From CAYRES01 sp964423425 (GTDB lineage: Bacteria > Actinomycetota > Thermoleophilia > RBG-16-64-13), in the NCBI GenBank assembly GCA_964423425.1, contig CAYRES010000014.1, forward strand, positions 1-64,000: a stretch of DNA of 64,000 nucleotides, written 5' to 3'. Below the pieces are notes generated by a model. It did not search any database, was not told the DNA's origin, and saw only the letters and a program-made list of their open reading frames with translations. A program made the position numbers and the translations under genes. Shown piece by piece: positions 7,975 through 17,211 of this stretch (the first letter of the stretch is position 1; each line of letters begins with the position of its first letter).

Positions 7975-8873
7975 GGCTTTCCTTCCTCCGCCCGCCCCTC
8001 GCCTCGCTGCCTCAGAGTCTCGAAGAGCAGGATTCCCGCCGCCACACTCACGTTGAGAGACTCCACCCCGCCCCGCAGAGGAATGTGCACGGTGAGATCG
8101 CAGGCCTTCTCCACCCGCCGCCCCAGACCTGCTCCCTCGGCGCCCAGCACCACAACCAGGGGCCGCCGATAGTCGGCGTTCGCGTACATCTGTCCGGAGG
8201 AGAGCGAAGCCCCGTACACCCAGAAACCGGCGTCCTTGGCCTCCTGCAGGAAGTCGGTGAGATTCCGAACCTGCGCCACCCTCGCCCTCTCAGTGGTGCC
8301 CGCCGAGGCCTTGACCACCGCCGGAGTGACGACGGCCGTGCGGTGCCGTGGGATGACCACCGCGGCCCCAGCCGCAGTCGCCACCCGTATCACAGCCCCC
8401 AGATTGTGGGGGTCCTGCACCCGGTCGAGTGCCACGATCAGGTCGGTTGGGGCGCCGGGAGCATTCGCTGCCGCCCGCTCACCCGCCTCCTCCGCGACCA
8501 CTCCCTCGATCAACACAGACTCTTCGACGTACGGATAGGGGCCGACCTCCGCCGCCACGCCCTGGTGCTCGAAGGTGCCCACCCGCTCCGCCAAGACATC
8601 GGCATCCAGTCGGTCCACACGGGGAAGCCTCCCGCCCTGAGTGGCCACCCAGCCCTCGAGGTCCGCCTGAAGCCTGTCGCCGCCTGCACCGGTGGCCACG
8701 AACACCCGTCGGACCCGCCGGCACCCCACGAGCGCCTCCTTGACCGGGTTTCGCCCGTAAATGACCTGGCCGGCACTGCCGGCCACCTCTACGGCGTCCG
8801 CCTCCGGCGGCCTTCTGCTGCCTCGTTCGCGTGCGATGGCCGGCTCACTCCACTCGTATGACCTTGAACCCAT
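7971..8873 (-). CDS. rlmB: 23S rRNA 2'-O-methyltransferase RlmB (TrmH/SpoU family)
   Basis: SpoU-class methyltransferase with the three knot motifs: LGAVIRVATAAGA, VLGAEGAGLGRRV and SLNVSVAAGILLFE. RlmB methylates a guanosine of 23S rRNA using S-adenosylmethionine. The N-terminal substrate-binding domain starts with VIYGRNPVKEAL. The start is uncertain. ATG 8873 (300 residues) overlaps the end of cysS by 29 bases. GTG 8786 would give a 271-residue protein closer to the Bacillus length, but its GGAGG is 14 bases away. The downstream end overlaps yacP (ATGA). Order cysS-rlmB-yacP is the conserved Firmicutes-type order. Confidence 0.88.
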   Translation of the reverse strand: MGSRSYEWSEPAIARERGSRRPPEADAVEVAGSAGQVIYGRNPVKEALVGCRRVRRVFVATGAGGDRLQADLEGWVATQGGRLPRVDRLDADVLAERVGTFEHQGVAAEVGPYPYVEESVLIEGVVAEEAGERAAANAPGAPTDLIVALDRVQDPHNLGAVIRVATAAGAAVVIPRHRTAVVTPAVVKASAGTTERARVAQVRNLTDFLQEAKDAGFWVYGASLSSGQMYANADYRRPLVVVLGAEGAGLGRRVEKACDLTVHIPLRGGVESLNVSVAAGILLFETLRQRGEGRAEEGKP

Positions 8874-10281
8874 CCGGCGTATCGCGCACTTCGTAACCCC
8901 GCGCAAGGATCTCGTCGCGCAGACGGTCGGCTTCGACGAAGTTCTTCTCCGCACGCATACGCCGGCGCTCGGAGGCCATCTCGAGCACGTCGGCGGGGAT
9001 CTCCTCCCCCACCTTGGCCACCGTGTCGAGACCCAGGACGTGTACCATGGTCAGAAGGCCTTCGCGAGTCTTCTCCACCGCCTGCGCCGAGACCCGTCGG
9101 TCACCCAAGGCGGCGTTCACCTCACGGGCGGCCGCGAACACCGCCGCCAAGGCGGCCGCGGTGTTGAGGTCATCGGCCAGCGCTTCGTTGAATTCCGCGC
9201 GATGCCTGCCCATGGCCTCCAGCAACTCGGTATCCGCCGCGGCGCCGGGCGGTGCGGGGGCGGCTTCCTCGCGGGTTCCCTCGGCGGCGGCGCCCTCACC
9301 CAGGTAGTCGTCCACCGCCCGGAACAGATTCTTCAGGCGCTCCACCTGCTGGGTGGCCTCGTCGAGTGACTCATGGCTGAATTCGATAGAGCTCCGATAA
9401 TGGCTACTCAAGAAGAAGCAGATGAGCGCCTCGGGTTTGTAGACCTTGAGCGCCTCGCGCAACAAGAAGATGTTGCCGATGCTCTTCGACATCTTCTCTT
9501 CACGGGTGTTCAACATGCCGTTGTGCATCCAGAAGCGGGCGAAGTCACGGCCCGCAGCCTCGGCTTGGGCGATTTCGTTCTCATGGTGCGGGAAGATGAG
9601 GTCGCGGCCACCCCCATGGATATCGAAGCCGGGCCCCAGGTACTTGAGGCTCATGGCCGAGCACTCAATGTGCCAACCGGGACGACCGGGCCCCCAGGGG
9701 CTGTCCCACTGAGGCTCGCCCGGCTTGGCACCCTTCCACAGGGCGAAGTCGAGAGGGTCTTCCTTGGTCTCGCCCGGGGCGACGCGGCAGCCGTGCCGCA
9801 TCTCGGCTATCTGCTGCCGGCTGAGCTTCCCGTACGGGGAATAGCTGTCGACATCAAAGTACACATCACCATCGGCTACGTAGGCGTGCCCCGCTTCCAC
9901 CAAACCCTCGATGAGCTCGATGATCTCGGCGATGTGGTCGGTCGCATATGGCTCGATGTCGGGTCTGCCCAAGCCCAACTTGCCCGTGTCCTCGACGTAG
10001 GCGGTGGCGAACTCCTCTGCCACCTCCTGCCACGTACGCCCTTCCTCCGCCGCCTTGTTGATGATGCGGTCGTCGATATCGGTGATGTTCTCGACCAGGG
10101 TGACCGTGAGGCCCTGCGATTCGAAGTAGCGCTTGGCCACCATGGAGAGAACATAGGGGCGGGCGTTGCCCAGATGCACGTAGTTGTAGACGGTGGGGCC
10201 GCACACGTACATGGTGACGCGGTCGCCGTCGCGCGGAACGAAGTCGGTCTTGCCCTGACGGAGGGAATCGTACAGACGCAT
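8845..10281 (-). CDS. cysS: Cysteinyl-tRNA synthetase
   Basis: Class I aminoacyl-tRNA synthetase charging tRNA-Cys, 478 residues, close to the normal length. It carries the HIGH-equivalent VHLGNARPYV, the zinc cysteine in YVCGPTVYNY with further zinc ligands in HIECSAM and HHENEIAQAEA, and KMSKS in full (EEKMSKSIGN). The start is ATG 10281, preceded by GTGGAGG; reading further upstream adds only low-complexity sequence. The C-terminal DALR/anticodon region is Ala- and Glu-rich. The serine acetyltransferase gene (cysE) that often sits between gltX and cysS in Bacillus is absent; a 229-base leader takes its place. Confidence 0.96.
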   Translation of the reverse strand: MRLYDSLRQGKTDFVPRDGDRVTMYVCGPTVYNYVHLGNARPYVLSMVAKRYFESQGLTVTLVENITDIDDRIINKAAEEGRTWQEVAEEFATAYVEDTGKLGLGRPDIEPYATDHIAEIIELIEGLVEAGHAYVADGDVYFDVDSYSPYGKLSRQQIAEMRHGCRVAPGETKEDPLDFALWKGAKPGEPQWDSPWGPGRPGWHIECSAMSLKYLGPGFDIHGGGRDLIFPHHENEIAQAEAAGRDFARFWMHNGMLNTREEKMSKSIGNIFLLREALKVYKPEALICFFLSSHYRSSIEFSHESLDEATQQVERLKNLFRAVDDYLGEGAAAEGTREEAAPAPPGAAADTELLEAMGRHRAEFNEALADDLNTAAALAAVFAAAREVNAALGDRRVSAQAVEKTREGLLTMVHVLGLDTVAKVGEEIPADVLEMASERRRMRAEKNFVEADRLRDEILARGYEVRDTPDGFKVIRVE

Positions 10282-10310
10282 GGGCGTGTATCCTCCACTA
10301 GCTGCGGGAT

Positions 10311-10336
10311 GCGCTGCGCCGCCAGCGGCGCAGCGC
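10311..10336 (-). promoter_or_regulatory. GC-rich hairpin in the cysS leader
   Basis: GCGCTGCGCCGC (10311-10322) and GCGGCGCAGCGC (10325-10336) form a perfect 12-bp stem about 30 bases before the cysS start. No T-tract follows, so it is more likely a leader structure than a terminator. I looked for the conserved T-box sequence of tRNA-sensing leaders in 10282-10510 and did not find it. Confidence 0.45.
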
Positions 10337-10510
10337 CCGTTTCCAAGCCTCACATGCTAGCACGGTGGCGCACCGGAGCCCACGGCCGCGCGCGGCCCGC
10401 ATACACGTCCGCCGGCAGCACCTGGGCACAGCCACCTCCACGGTCAGCATGGCACCTGCCTCTGCTGCCGGCGCCACCCACCTGCTCCCCGACCTGCCTC
10501 CTACACCGCC

Positions 10511-11965
10511 CTACCCGCGGGCGACGCGAAGGCCACGCGAGAGGCGTCCGAGGATACGGGTGCGACCCAAGCCGGCCACCAGGTAGAAGAGTTCCGGTCC
10601 CTGATCGCGTCCGGTCAGCGCCACCCTGAGCGGCAGGTAGATGGACTTGCCCTTGATGCCCCGCTCCTTGCACACCGTGGCAATTTCCCTGAGAATCTGC
10701 CGCGCCCGGTCGATCGAGAGATACTCCTCGTGTACCGCCGACACGGCCTCATCGAGTAGCTCCAACACCTGGTCGACGCCCGGCTCAGTCAGTGCTCCCG
10801 CGTGAGGAGACGCCGCCGGATCGATCTCCTCGGCGAACACCGTCGCGTACGTGGGCGCCTCGGCGAGAGTCACCAGATTGGCCTGGACGGCCGCCGCCAC
10901 CACCTCCGCCTGCCCGGGGGCAAAGGAGAGACCCGCTTCCTCCAGATAGGGCGCGATGAGCCTGGCCAGCTCCCCGGCATCGAGCTCCCGGATGTAGAGG
11001 CCGTTCAGCCAGTTGAGCTTGTCGAGATCGAAGGCAGCCGGACTCTTCGACACACGGCCCATGTCGAACTCGGCCACCAACTGCTCGAGGGTGAAGAGTT
11101 CCCGTTCATCGCCCGGGTGCCACGACAGGAGGGCCAGATAGTTCACCACGGCCTGGGGCAGGTAACCCAGGTCGCGGAACTCCCCGATGGAGGTGGCACC
11201 GTGCCGCTTCGACAGCTTGCCCCCGTCGGGAGCGTGAATCAACGAGTGGTGGGCATATACCGGGGCGTCTTCGCCCAAGGCCGCGAAGAGCATCAGCTGC
11301 CTGGCCGTGTTGGTGAGGTGGTCCTCTCCCCTGATCACGTGGGTGATCTTCATGCCGGCATCGTCGATGACGACGGCGTAGTTGTAGGAGAAGCCACCGT
11401 CGCTCCGCTTGAGGATGAAGTCTCCGATCACCTCGGAGGAGAAGTTTATGGTGCCGTGGATGAGATCGGTGAACGACACCTCACCGTGAGGCACCTTGAA
11501 GCGCACCGTGTGGGGATGGCCCTCAGCCAGACGGCGCGCCACCTCCTCGGCCTCGAGGCGCAGACATCTCCGGTCGTACTTGGGCATGAGGCCCCGGTCC
11601 AGTTGCTCCTGCTTGAGTTCTTCCAATCGCTCTTCGGTGCAGAAGCAGGGGTACGCGTGCCCCGATTCGAGCAGACGATTCACGCCGTCTTCATACAGCT
11701 CCGTACGTTCGCTCTGGCGGTAGGGCCCAGAAGCCCCTCCCACATCGGGCCCCTCGTCGGCCTGCAACCCCAGCCAGTGGAGGTCGCGAGTGATACTGGA
11801 TTCGTGCTCACGCAGCGACCGCTTGATGTCGGTATCCTCGATGCGAAGCACAAAGACGCCCTCGCCGTGGCGGGCGAAGAGGTAGTTGTAGAGCGCTGTG
11901 CGGGCGCTCCCGATATGCAGCGTCCCTGTGGGGCTGGGAGCGAAACGGACACGTATCTGATTCAT
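10511..11965 (-). CDS. gltX: Glutamyl-tRNA synthetase
   Basis: Class I synthetase charging tRNA-Glu, 484 residues. The ATP site is seen in RFAPSPTGTLHIGSARTAL (HIGH as HIGS) and GKLSKRHGATS (KMSKS as KLSKR). The middle includes FCTEERLEEL and the family's DRRCLRLEAEEVARR stretch in place of the zinc knuckle. I chose ATG 11965 because MNQIRVRFAPSPTG is the usual N-terminus; upstream in-frame sequence has no homology. It precedes cysS as in Bacillus subtilis. Whether it also glutamylates tRNA-Gln, as in bacteria that use GatCAB, cannot be told here. Confidence 0.96.
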   Translation of the reverse strand: MNQIRVRFAPSPTGTLHIGSARTALYNYLFARHGEGVFVLRIEDTDIKRSLREHESSITRDLHWLGLQADEGPDVGGASGPYRQSERTELYEDGVNRLLESGHAYPCFCTEERLEELKQEQLDRGLMPKYDRRCLRLEAEEVARRLAEGHPHTVRFKVPHGEVSFTDLIHGTINFSSEVIGDFILKRSDGGFSYNYAVVIDDAGMKITHVIRGEDHLTNTARQLMLFAALGEDAPVYAHHSLIHAPDGGKLSKRHGATSIGEFRDLGYLPQAVVNYLALLSWHPGDERELFTLEQLVAEFDMGRVSKSPAAFDLDKLNWLNGLYIRELDAGELARLIAPYLEEAGLSFAPGQAEVVAAAVQANLVTLAEAPTYATVFAEEIDPAASPHAGALTEPGVDQVLELLDEAVSAVHEEYLSIDRARQILREIATVCKERGIKGKSIYLPLRVALTGRDQGPELFYLVAGLGRTRILGRLSRGLRVARG

Positions 11966-12053
11966 GCGGAATGCCGCCTCGGTCGGTGATGTGTAGGAGC
12001 CCGGCCGCACAGGCGCGAGGCCGGCGCGGCACGACTCGGCCGTCCCGGCAATG

Positions 12054-13031
12054 CTACCGCACTTCCCGCCCGTCGTCGTCTCGCGTCCGTTCGAGCGGGT
12101 CCATGTGTACGGTCACATCGTCGATCTCGGGGATGTCGAGCACCGCGAGACGTATCCGCTGCTCTAGGTCGTGGGCCGTTTGCAGGGAGAGGTCGCCGTC
12201 GACCTCAACGTGCATGCTCACCATGAGTTCCGGGCCTCGGAAATACGCCTTGAGGTCGTGCACCGAGAGCACAGAGTGCTCCCGGCAGGCGAGCGCCTTG
12301 ACCTGCCGCCTGATCTCCGGCGGGGCGGCCCTGCCGACCATGTAGCCGATGTTCTGGCGCAGCACCTCAAACGCGGTGAAGGCCACAAAGAGGGAGACAA
12401 CCAACGCGCAGATGGGGTCCGCCCGCGGTAGTCCGAACACGGTGCCACCCAGGTACCCCACCACGGCCGCGGCGGTGGCGAGCACGTCGGCGGCCGCATC
12501 CATGCCGGTGGCGGCGAGGGCGGGTGAGTGTATCTGCCGAGAAGCCCTGCGCGCGTAGACGGCGATGAACGTTTTGGCCGCCATGCCGCCACCGAGCACC
12601 GGGAGCGCCAACGCGTTCCTCTCCACGCCGGTGGGATCGATGATGCCCCGTACTCCCGAGAGCGCCAGCCGGTAGGCTACCACCCCGATGCTCACCCCTA
12701 TCACGAGACTGATGATGGGCTCGATGGCGCGATGCCCCTGGGGATGCCGGGCATCGGCCGGCTTGAGGGAGAACCACATGCCAACCAGCAGAAACAGCGA
12801 ATAGACCGTATCGGAGAGGTTGTTGAGGCCGTCGGCCACAATGCTCAAGCTGCCGGTGAGGAGACCGAGGGCCAGTTTGCCTCCTCCCAGCACGGCATTG
12901 ACAAGCACATTCAGGAGAGTGAAGCGGCGGGACACCCGCTGTTTGCCCGACAGACGAAAGGCCCGCTTGCGCTCCACCACGTTGTCGGCCCGGATTCCAT
13001 CGAGGCGCGTGTGTCTTTCTGCCTTCAACAT
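12054..13031 (-). CDS. Cation diffusion facilitator, possibly a manganese exporter
   Basis: A 325-residue CDF-family transporter with about five to six membrane segments and a C-terminal cytoplasmic metal-binding domain (from about 225). Metal-site residues are in ADGLNNLSD (second membrane helix, N-x-x-x-D) and GMDAAADVLAT (fifth, D-x-x-x-D). The ND/DD pattern, rather than a His-containing zinc site, is that of Mn2+ exporters such as MntE and MneP, so I infer manganese or iron efflux. It starts six bases after ispDF and is probably co-transcribed. It is an extra gene in the otherwise conserved order between ispDF and gltX. Confidence 0.82.
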   Translation of the reverse strand: MLKAERHTRLDGIRADNVVERKRAFRLSGKQRVSRRFTLLNVLVNAVLGGGKLALGLLTGSLSIVADGLNNLSDTVYSLFLLVGMWFSLKPADARHPQGHRAIEPIISLVIGVSIGVVAYRLALSGVRGIIDPTGVERNALALPVLGGGMAAKTFIAVYARRASRQIHSPALAATGMDAAADVLATAAAVVGYLGGTVFGLPRADPICALVVSLFVAFTAFEVLRQNIGYMVGRAAPPEIRRQVKALACREHSVLSVHDLKAYFRGPELMVSMHVEVDGDLSLQTAHDLEQRIRLAVLDIPEIDDVTVHMDPLERTRDDDGREVR

Positions 13032-13037
13032 CTCGCG

Positions 13038-14516
13038 TCAGACCTCCCGGCGTCCGCCCCGGCTACCCAGCGGGCGGCCCACAACCCGGCCCGTGGCCGG
13101 AGACCCGCCCTCTCGGGTGGTCCCGGCGTTGCCGGCGAGCGCAGTGTGGGGTGCCGCCGCGACACCACCTACACCTGAGGCCGCGTCCGCAGCCGGAGCC
13201 GGGCCACTTCGCACCAGCAAGGCCACGGCCTGGGCGGCAATGCCTTCCCCGCGGCCGGTGAAACCCATGCCCTCGGTGGTGGTGCCCCGTACTCCCACCC
13301 GCCCGGCCTCCACGCCGAGAGCCTGGGCCATGCGGCACTGCATGGCCTCACGGTGCGGAGCTACGCGCGGCTCTTCGCACACCACCACGCAATCGAGGTT
13401 CGCCACCACGTAGCCGACCCTCGCCAGCATACGCCCCACTTCCTCGAGCAGGCGCAGGCTGTCGGCTCCCGCGTACGCGGGATCAGTGTCGGGGAAATGC
13501 CGGCCGATGTCCTCCAGGCCGGCGGCGCCGAGAAGCGCGTCCATGGCCGCGTGAACCACTACATCGGCGTCACTGTGCCCCTCCAGCCCACGCTCCTCCC
13601 GCACCCTCACTCCGCCGAGCACCAAGGCGCGGGTAGGCGCGAAGCGGTGCGCATCAAGGCCCAGACCAACACGGAGATCCGGCAAGGAGCCGGCCAGGAC
13701 GGGCTCCGGCGACCTGCCTTCGAGTAGCCGTTCCACCATCTCGGCGTCACGCGGATGGGTCACCTTCAGGAGGTGGGGAGAACCTTCGACGGTGGCCACC
13801 CGCCCTCCCCATCGTTCCACCAACGACGCGTCGTCGGTCGAGGCGAGAAGCACCTTCTCATCTGCGGCGTATGCTTCGATAAGTGCCTCCCGGCGGAACA
13901 CCTGAGGAGTCTGGGCGAGCCGCAGGCCGCCCCTCGCCGGCGTCTCCAACACCACGCCGTCGGAGTCCACGGACTTCACCGTGTCGGTGGGGATCAGCCC
14001 GGGAATCGCACCTGCGAGCGACGGGTCGGCTCCCAGCGCAGCAACGAGACGCTCTACCAGGTCGGATTGCACCAGGGGGCGGGCGGCGTCGTGCACACCC
14101 AGGTAGGGCGCACTGCAGAGGCCGGCCAGGCATTCCACCCCGGCCCGCACCGAGAGAGCCCGGTGCCCTCCCCCGGCCACCACGGCCTTGACCTTGAGGA
14201 ACTCGCCCCCCACATAGTGCAGGCGGCAGAACTCGACATCATCGGGAGGAACGACCACCACCACCGTCTCGACGGGCTGGGCCGCCTCGAGAGCGGAAAG
14301 CGTATGGGCGAGCAGGGGACGCCCCCCCACTGCGACAAACTGCTTGGGCGCATCGAAACCGAAGCGGCTGCCACTGCCGGCAGCCGCCACCACGAGACCA
14401 ACTCCGGCTGGCGATCGGCGGGCTGGACCCTCGCCGGCGGCCGGCGCACAGACAGGCGCCTGTGGGCGCCCGCCGCGCGCCGGCCGCCCGGCGATATCTT
14501 CCTCCGAAGTCGTCAC
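13038..14516 (-). CDS. ispDF: Bifunctional IspD/IspF of the MEP isoprenoid pathway
   Basis: One 492-residue polypeptide fuses two steps of isoprenoid precursor synthesis. The N-terminal part (about 38-270) is the CTP-dependent IspD cytidylyltransferase (VVAAAGSGSRFG, APKQF, GVHDAARPLV). The part from about 283 to 440 is IspF, the cyclodiphosphate synthase, with zinc ligands in GLDAHRFAP and EGHSDADVVVHAAMDA. A 50-residue Ala/Gly-rich tail and a Pro/Ala-rich N-terminus have no homology. The start is GTG 14516, overlapping the TGA of the PIN gene (GTGA). In Bacillus ispD and ispF are separate neighbours at this spot, so this is the same locus with the genes joined. Confidence 0.94.
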   Translation of the reverse strand: MTTSEEDIAGRPARGGRPQAPVCAPAAGEGPARRSPAGVGLVVAAAGSGSRFGFDAPKQFVAVGGRPLLAHTLSALEAAQPVETVVVVVPPDDVEFCRLHYVGGEFLKVKAVVAGGGHRALSVRAGVECLAGLCSAPYLGVHDAARPLVQSDLVERLVAALGADPSLAGAIPGLIPTDTVKSVDSDGVVLETPARGGLRLAQTPQVFRREALIEAYAADEKVLLASTDDASLVERWGGRVATVEGSPHLLKVTHPRDAEMVERLLEGRSPEPVLAGSLPDLRVGLGLDAHRFAPTRALVLGGVRVREERGLEGHSDADVVVHAAMDALLGAAGLEDIGRHFPDTDPAYAGADSLRLLEEVGRMLARVGYVVANLDCVVVCEEPRVAPHREAMQCRMAQALGVEAGRVGVRGTTTEGMGFTGRGEGIAAQAVALLVRSGPAPAADAASGVGGVAAAPHTALAGNAGTTREGGSPATGRVVGRPLGSRGGRREV

Positions 14517-15559
14517 ATCGCCAACCTACCGAACACCATCTTGCCGGCCGGGTTCTGCAACACCGAGGTCACCTCGATATCCACATCCTCGCCCAGCCGG
14601 TCGCGGCCGCCCTCGACGACCACCATGGTGCCGTCCTCCAGGTAGGCCACGCCTTGATCGATCTCCTTGCCCTCGCGCACGACGTGCACCGCCAGGCTTT
14701 CGCCCGGCAGGACCACCGGCCGCACGGCGTTGGCGAGATCGTTCACGTTGAGTACCTCGACCCCCTGGATCTGAGCCACCTTATTCAGGTTGAAATCGGT
14801 GGTGACGATGCGGCCCTGAAGCTCCTTGGCGAGCTTGATGAGCTTCGCGTCGACTTCACTCAGGCCGGGGAAATCGCGGTCCATGATCACCACGTCCTCG
14901 TAGGTGCCCTGCAGCGCATCCACGCACTCAAGACCCCGCCGGCCCCGCGCCCGCCTGAGGGGGTCGGTAGAGTCGGCGATAGACTGCAGTTCCTCGAGTA
15001 CGAACCCGGGGATGATGATGGTGCCCTCCAGGAAGTGCGCGGGCACGATGTCGCCGATACGTCCGTCGATGATGGCCGACGTATCGAGCACCTTGGGGCT
15101 TATGACGCCGGTGGTGGTGGTCGCCGCCTGGGCCTTAAGCCCGAACAGCCGGGCGATATCCTGGTGGCGCTGATAACCCAGAAACGCGAAACAGTAGCCG
15201 CTGATGGCGAAGACGATGACCAGTAGGTAGTCGCCCACCACCGGCAACTGCTTGAGCCCCAGGCTGATGAGCGCCGCGACACCCAGCCCCACCATGAGAC
15301 CGAGGCTGGACACCACGAGACCGGCCGCGCTCACCTTCGCCGTGGCCTGGTCGAGCGTACGGCCGAGACGGGACAACTCCCGCCCGACTCCGCCGCCCAC
15401 CAGGATGCCGATGGCCACGCCCAGGAGAACACCGAGAACAATGAATAAGACGTAGTATGTGCCGGATGAGAACACAGTGCGCCTCAGCAGGGCGCTCGCA
15501 GCCTCGTAGCCACCCAATCCACCCACTATCGCGAACACGAAGCGCCAGATTACAACCAT
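14513..15559 (-). CDS. YacL-type membrane-anchored PIN/TRAM protein
   Basis: A 348-residue protein. The first 150 residues hold four hydrophobic helices. A PIN-like nuclease domain follows (KVLDTSAIIDGRIGDI, VIMDRDFPG, IVTTDFNLN give the acidic residues), then a C-terminal TRAM RNA-binding domain (GKEIDQGVAYLEDGTMVVVE). YacL homologues sit beside disA and radA in Firmicutes and are probably RNases or toxin-like nucleases at the membrane; their role is not settled. ATG 15559 has AAGGAGGTG at perfect distance. An in-frame GTG three codons earlier is part of that site and is unlikely. Confidence 0.85.
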   Translation of the reverse strand: MVVIWRFVFAIVGGLGGYEAASALLRRTVFSSGTYYVLFIVLGVLLGVAIGILVGGGVGRELSRLGRTLDQATAKVSAAGLVVSSLGLMVGLGVAALISLGLKQLPVVGDYLLVIVFAISGYCFAFLGYQRHQDIARLFGLKAQAATTTTGVISPKVLDTSAIIDGRIGDIVPAHFLEGTIIIPGFVLEELQSIADSTDPLRRARGRRGLECVDALQGTYEDVVIMDRDFPGLSEVDAKLIKLAKELQGRIVTTDFNLNKVAQIQGVEVLNVNDLANAVRPVVLPGESLAVHVVREGKEIDQGVAYLEDGTMVVVEGGRDRLGEDVDIEVTSVLQNPAGKMVFGRLAM

Positions 15560-15598
15560 TGCTTTCACCTCCTTCCTTCAGAATGATGCCGGGGATGC

Positions 15599-16114
15599 TC
15601 ACTCAGCCGCCTCCGTGCAGATCTCCTTCAGTATCTGCTCGAGGTAGGACAGAGCATCATCCTCGGGGAGCTGTTTTGCGTACATGAACTCTGAAGCCAG
15701 TATGCGCTTCACGCGGCCGAACATCTGTTTCTCACCCGTGGAAAGCCCTTTGGCCGCATCGAGCAGAGCGAGGTTCCGCACCACGTCAGCCACCTCAAAT
15801 ACATCGCCCGACTTGATCTTCTCGCGATTGTGCTTGTAGCGGCGATTCCAGTTCTTGGGCATCTTGGTGGGATCGTCGCGCAGCACGCCGATGACTTCTT
15901 CCACGATCTGCTCGGGGATACAGGAGCGGATGCCCGCCCGCTCGGCATTCTCGACCGGCACCATGACGGTGAGGTCGCTGTGGATGATCTTGATGGTCAG
16001 ATACGGCGTGGCCTGACCGGCGTGCTCCCGTCTGCTGACGTCGATCACCTCGCCCGCGCCGTGATGCGGGCACACCACTGTATCGCCGATCTCAAACACG
16101 CATCGCTCCTCCAT
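15599..16114 (-). CDS. carD: CarD-family RNA polymerase-binding regulator
   Basis: CarD stabilises open complexes at promoters, in mycobacteria especially at rRNA promoters. The N-terminal RNA polymerase-interacting Tudor-like domain reads FEIGDTVVCPHHGAGEV. The helical DNA-binding domain contains NWNRRYKHNREKIKSGD, where a Trp inserts next to the -10 element. Length (171) is near that of Mycobacterium CarD. Two starts are possible: ATG 16114, or GTG 16099, which has GGAGGAG eight bases upstream and gives the family's usual start (M-F-E-I-G-D). It lies between disA and the PIN gene. Confidence 0.92.
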   Translation of the reverse strand: MEERCVFEIGDTVVCPHHGAGEVIDVSRREHAGQATPYLTIKIIHSDLTVMVPVENAERAGIRSCIPEQIVEEVIGVLRDDPTKMPKNWNRRYKHNREKIKSGDVFEVADVVRNLALLDAAKGLSTGEKQMFGRVKRILASEFMYAKQLPEDDALSYLEQILKEICTEAAE

Positions 16115-16125
16115 CGCCCCTCCGC

Positions 16126-17211
16126 CTAACCGTAACGTTCCATGAGGTTCAGTTCGCGCAGACGAACAAAGCCTTCCTTGATATCGCGCGCACGTGCCGG
16201 ACCGACACCGTCGACGCTCTCCAGCTCCGCCACCGATGCGGCGAGAGCTTCCTCCAGGGACCCGAAATTGGCCACCAGGTTCTCGATGACAGCCTTGGGC
16301 AGCCGCGGTATCTTCCGGAGCATGCGGTAACCGCGTGGTGAGAGGTGTACCTCAGAGGGATTGACACTGCTGTCGTAGCCCAGGATGTCGGCTACGCGGC
16401 TCAGTGAGAGGAGCTCTTCCGACTCCAGCCGCGCAAGGGAAGCACACGCCGCCTGCACGGCGTACTCAGAGAACACGGGCAGGTAGTCCATGAGCACCGC
16501 CTGCCGGTCTTCACGCACGTCGATCATGAGTTCTTCGAGTTGCAGGCGGATGAGCCGCCCCTCGGCCCCGAGTTCGATGATGAAGCGTTCGATCTCGTCA
16601 GCGATGAGCAGCACCATCTCCGAACGCTGCAGCACGAGCAGCACGTCGTGCAGGGTGACCGCGTTCTCGAACTCAAGCGCGCTCAGGGAGGTGGAGACCT
16701 GGCTCAGACGCGACTTGTACTTCTCGAGCGCCTGCAAGGCCTGGTTGGCCTTGGTGAGGATGACCCTTATCTCCTCCAGGAAATGGTGGGTGTTGCCTAC
16801 GTAGAGCGTCACCACGTCCCTCGAGGCAGAGATGGAGACCACGAGCGTGTCGAGTTGGATGGCCACACGCTCGGCCGTGCGGTGCCGCGTGCCGGTCTCG
16901 GAACTGGGGATGGAGGCATCGGGCATGAGCTGGACGTTGGCGTGGATGATGCGCGAACCCTCGAAATTGAGGAGGATGGCGCCGTCCATCTTGGCGAGTT
17001 CGTATAGCATCATGGGCGTCATGGGGACATCGATGTCGACGCCCCCCGAGATGAGAGGCATCACATGCTCCTCTTCCGCGAACACGATGAGCGCGCCCGT
17101 GCGTGCGCGAAGAATGTTGTCGATGGCTTCCCTGAGCTCGGTGCCGGGGGCCATCCTACGGAGTGCGTTCTCCAAACGCTCGCTCGACGTCAATACCGCC
17201 TCTTCAACCAA
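16126..17211 (-). CDS. disA: Diadenylate cyclase DisA
   Basis: DisA scans DNA and makes c-di-AMP from two ATP, stopping at branched DNA. All parts are present in 361 residues. The DAC domain (1-140) has the catalytic motifs MDGAILLN and TGTRHRTAE. A central helical region (150-290) follows, and the C-terminal helix-hairpin-helix DNA-binding domain has SVDGVGPARARDIKEGF. The start is TTG 17211, overlapping the end of radA by eight bases with GAGG at short distance; TTG seven codons downstream is also possible. Coupling to radA, a branch-migration factor that controls DisA in Bacillus, fits a joint role in DNA repair signalling. Confidence 0.95.
   Translation of the reverse strand: MVEEAVLTSSERLENALRRMAPGTELREAIDNILRARTGALIVFAEEEHVMPLISGGVDIDVPMTPMMLYELAKMDGAILLNFEGSRIIHANVQLMPDASIPSSETGTRHRTAERVAIQLDTLVVSISASRDVVTLYVGNTHHFLEEIRVILTKANQALQALEKYKSRLSQVSTSLSALEFENAVTLHDVLLVLQRSEMVLLIADEIERFIIELGAEGRLIRLQLEELMIDVREDRQAVLMDYLPVFSEYAVQAACASLARLESEELLSLSRVADILGYDSSVNPSEVHLSPRGYRMLRKIPRLPKAVIENLVANFGSLEEALAASVAELESVDGVGPARARDIKEGFVRLRELNLMERYG

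Noticed and set aside
10282..10510. T-box riboswitch before cysS
   Set aside because: A hairpin is present, but the conserved T-box sequence and a terminator/antiterminator pair are not visible.
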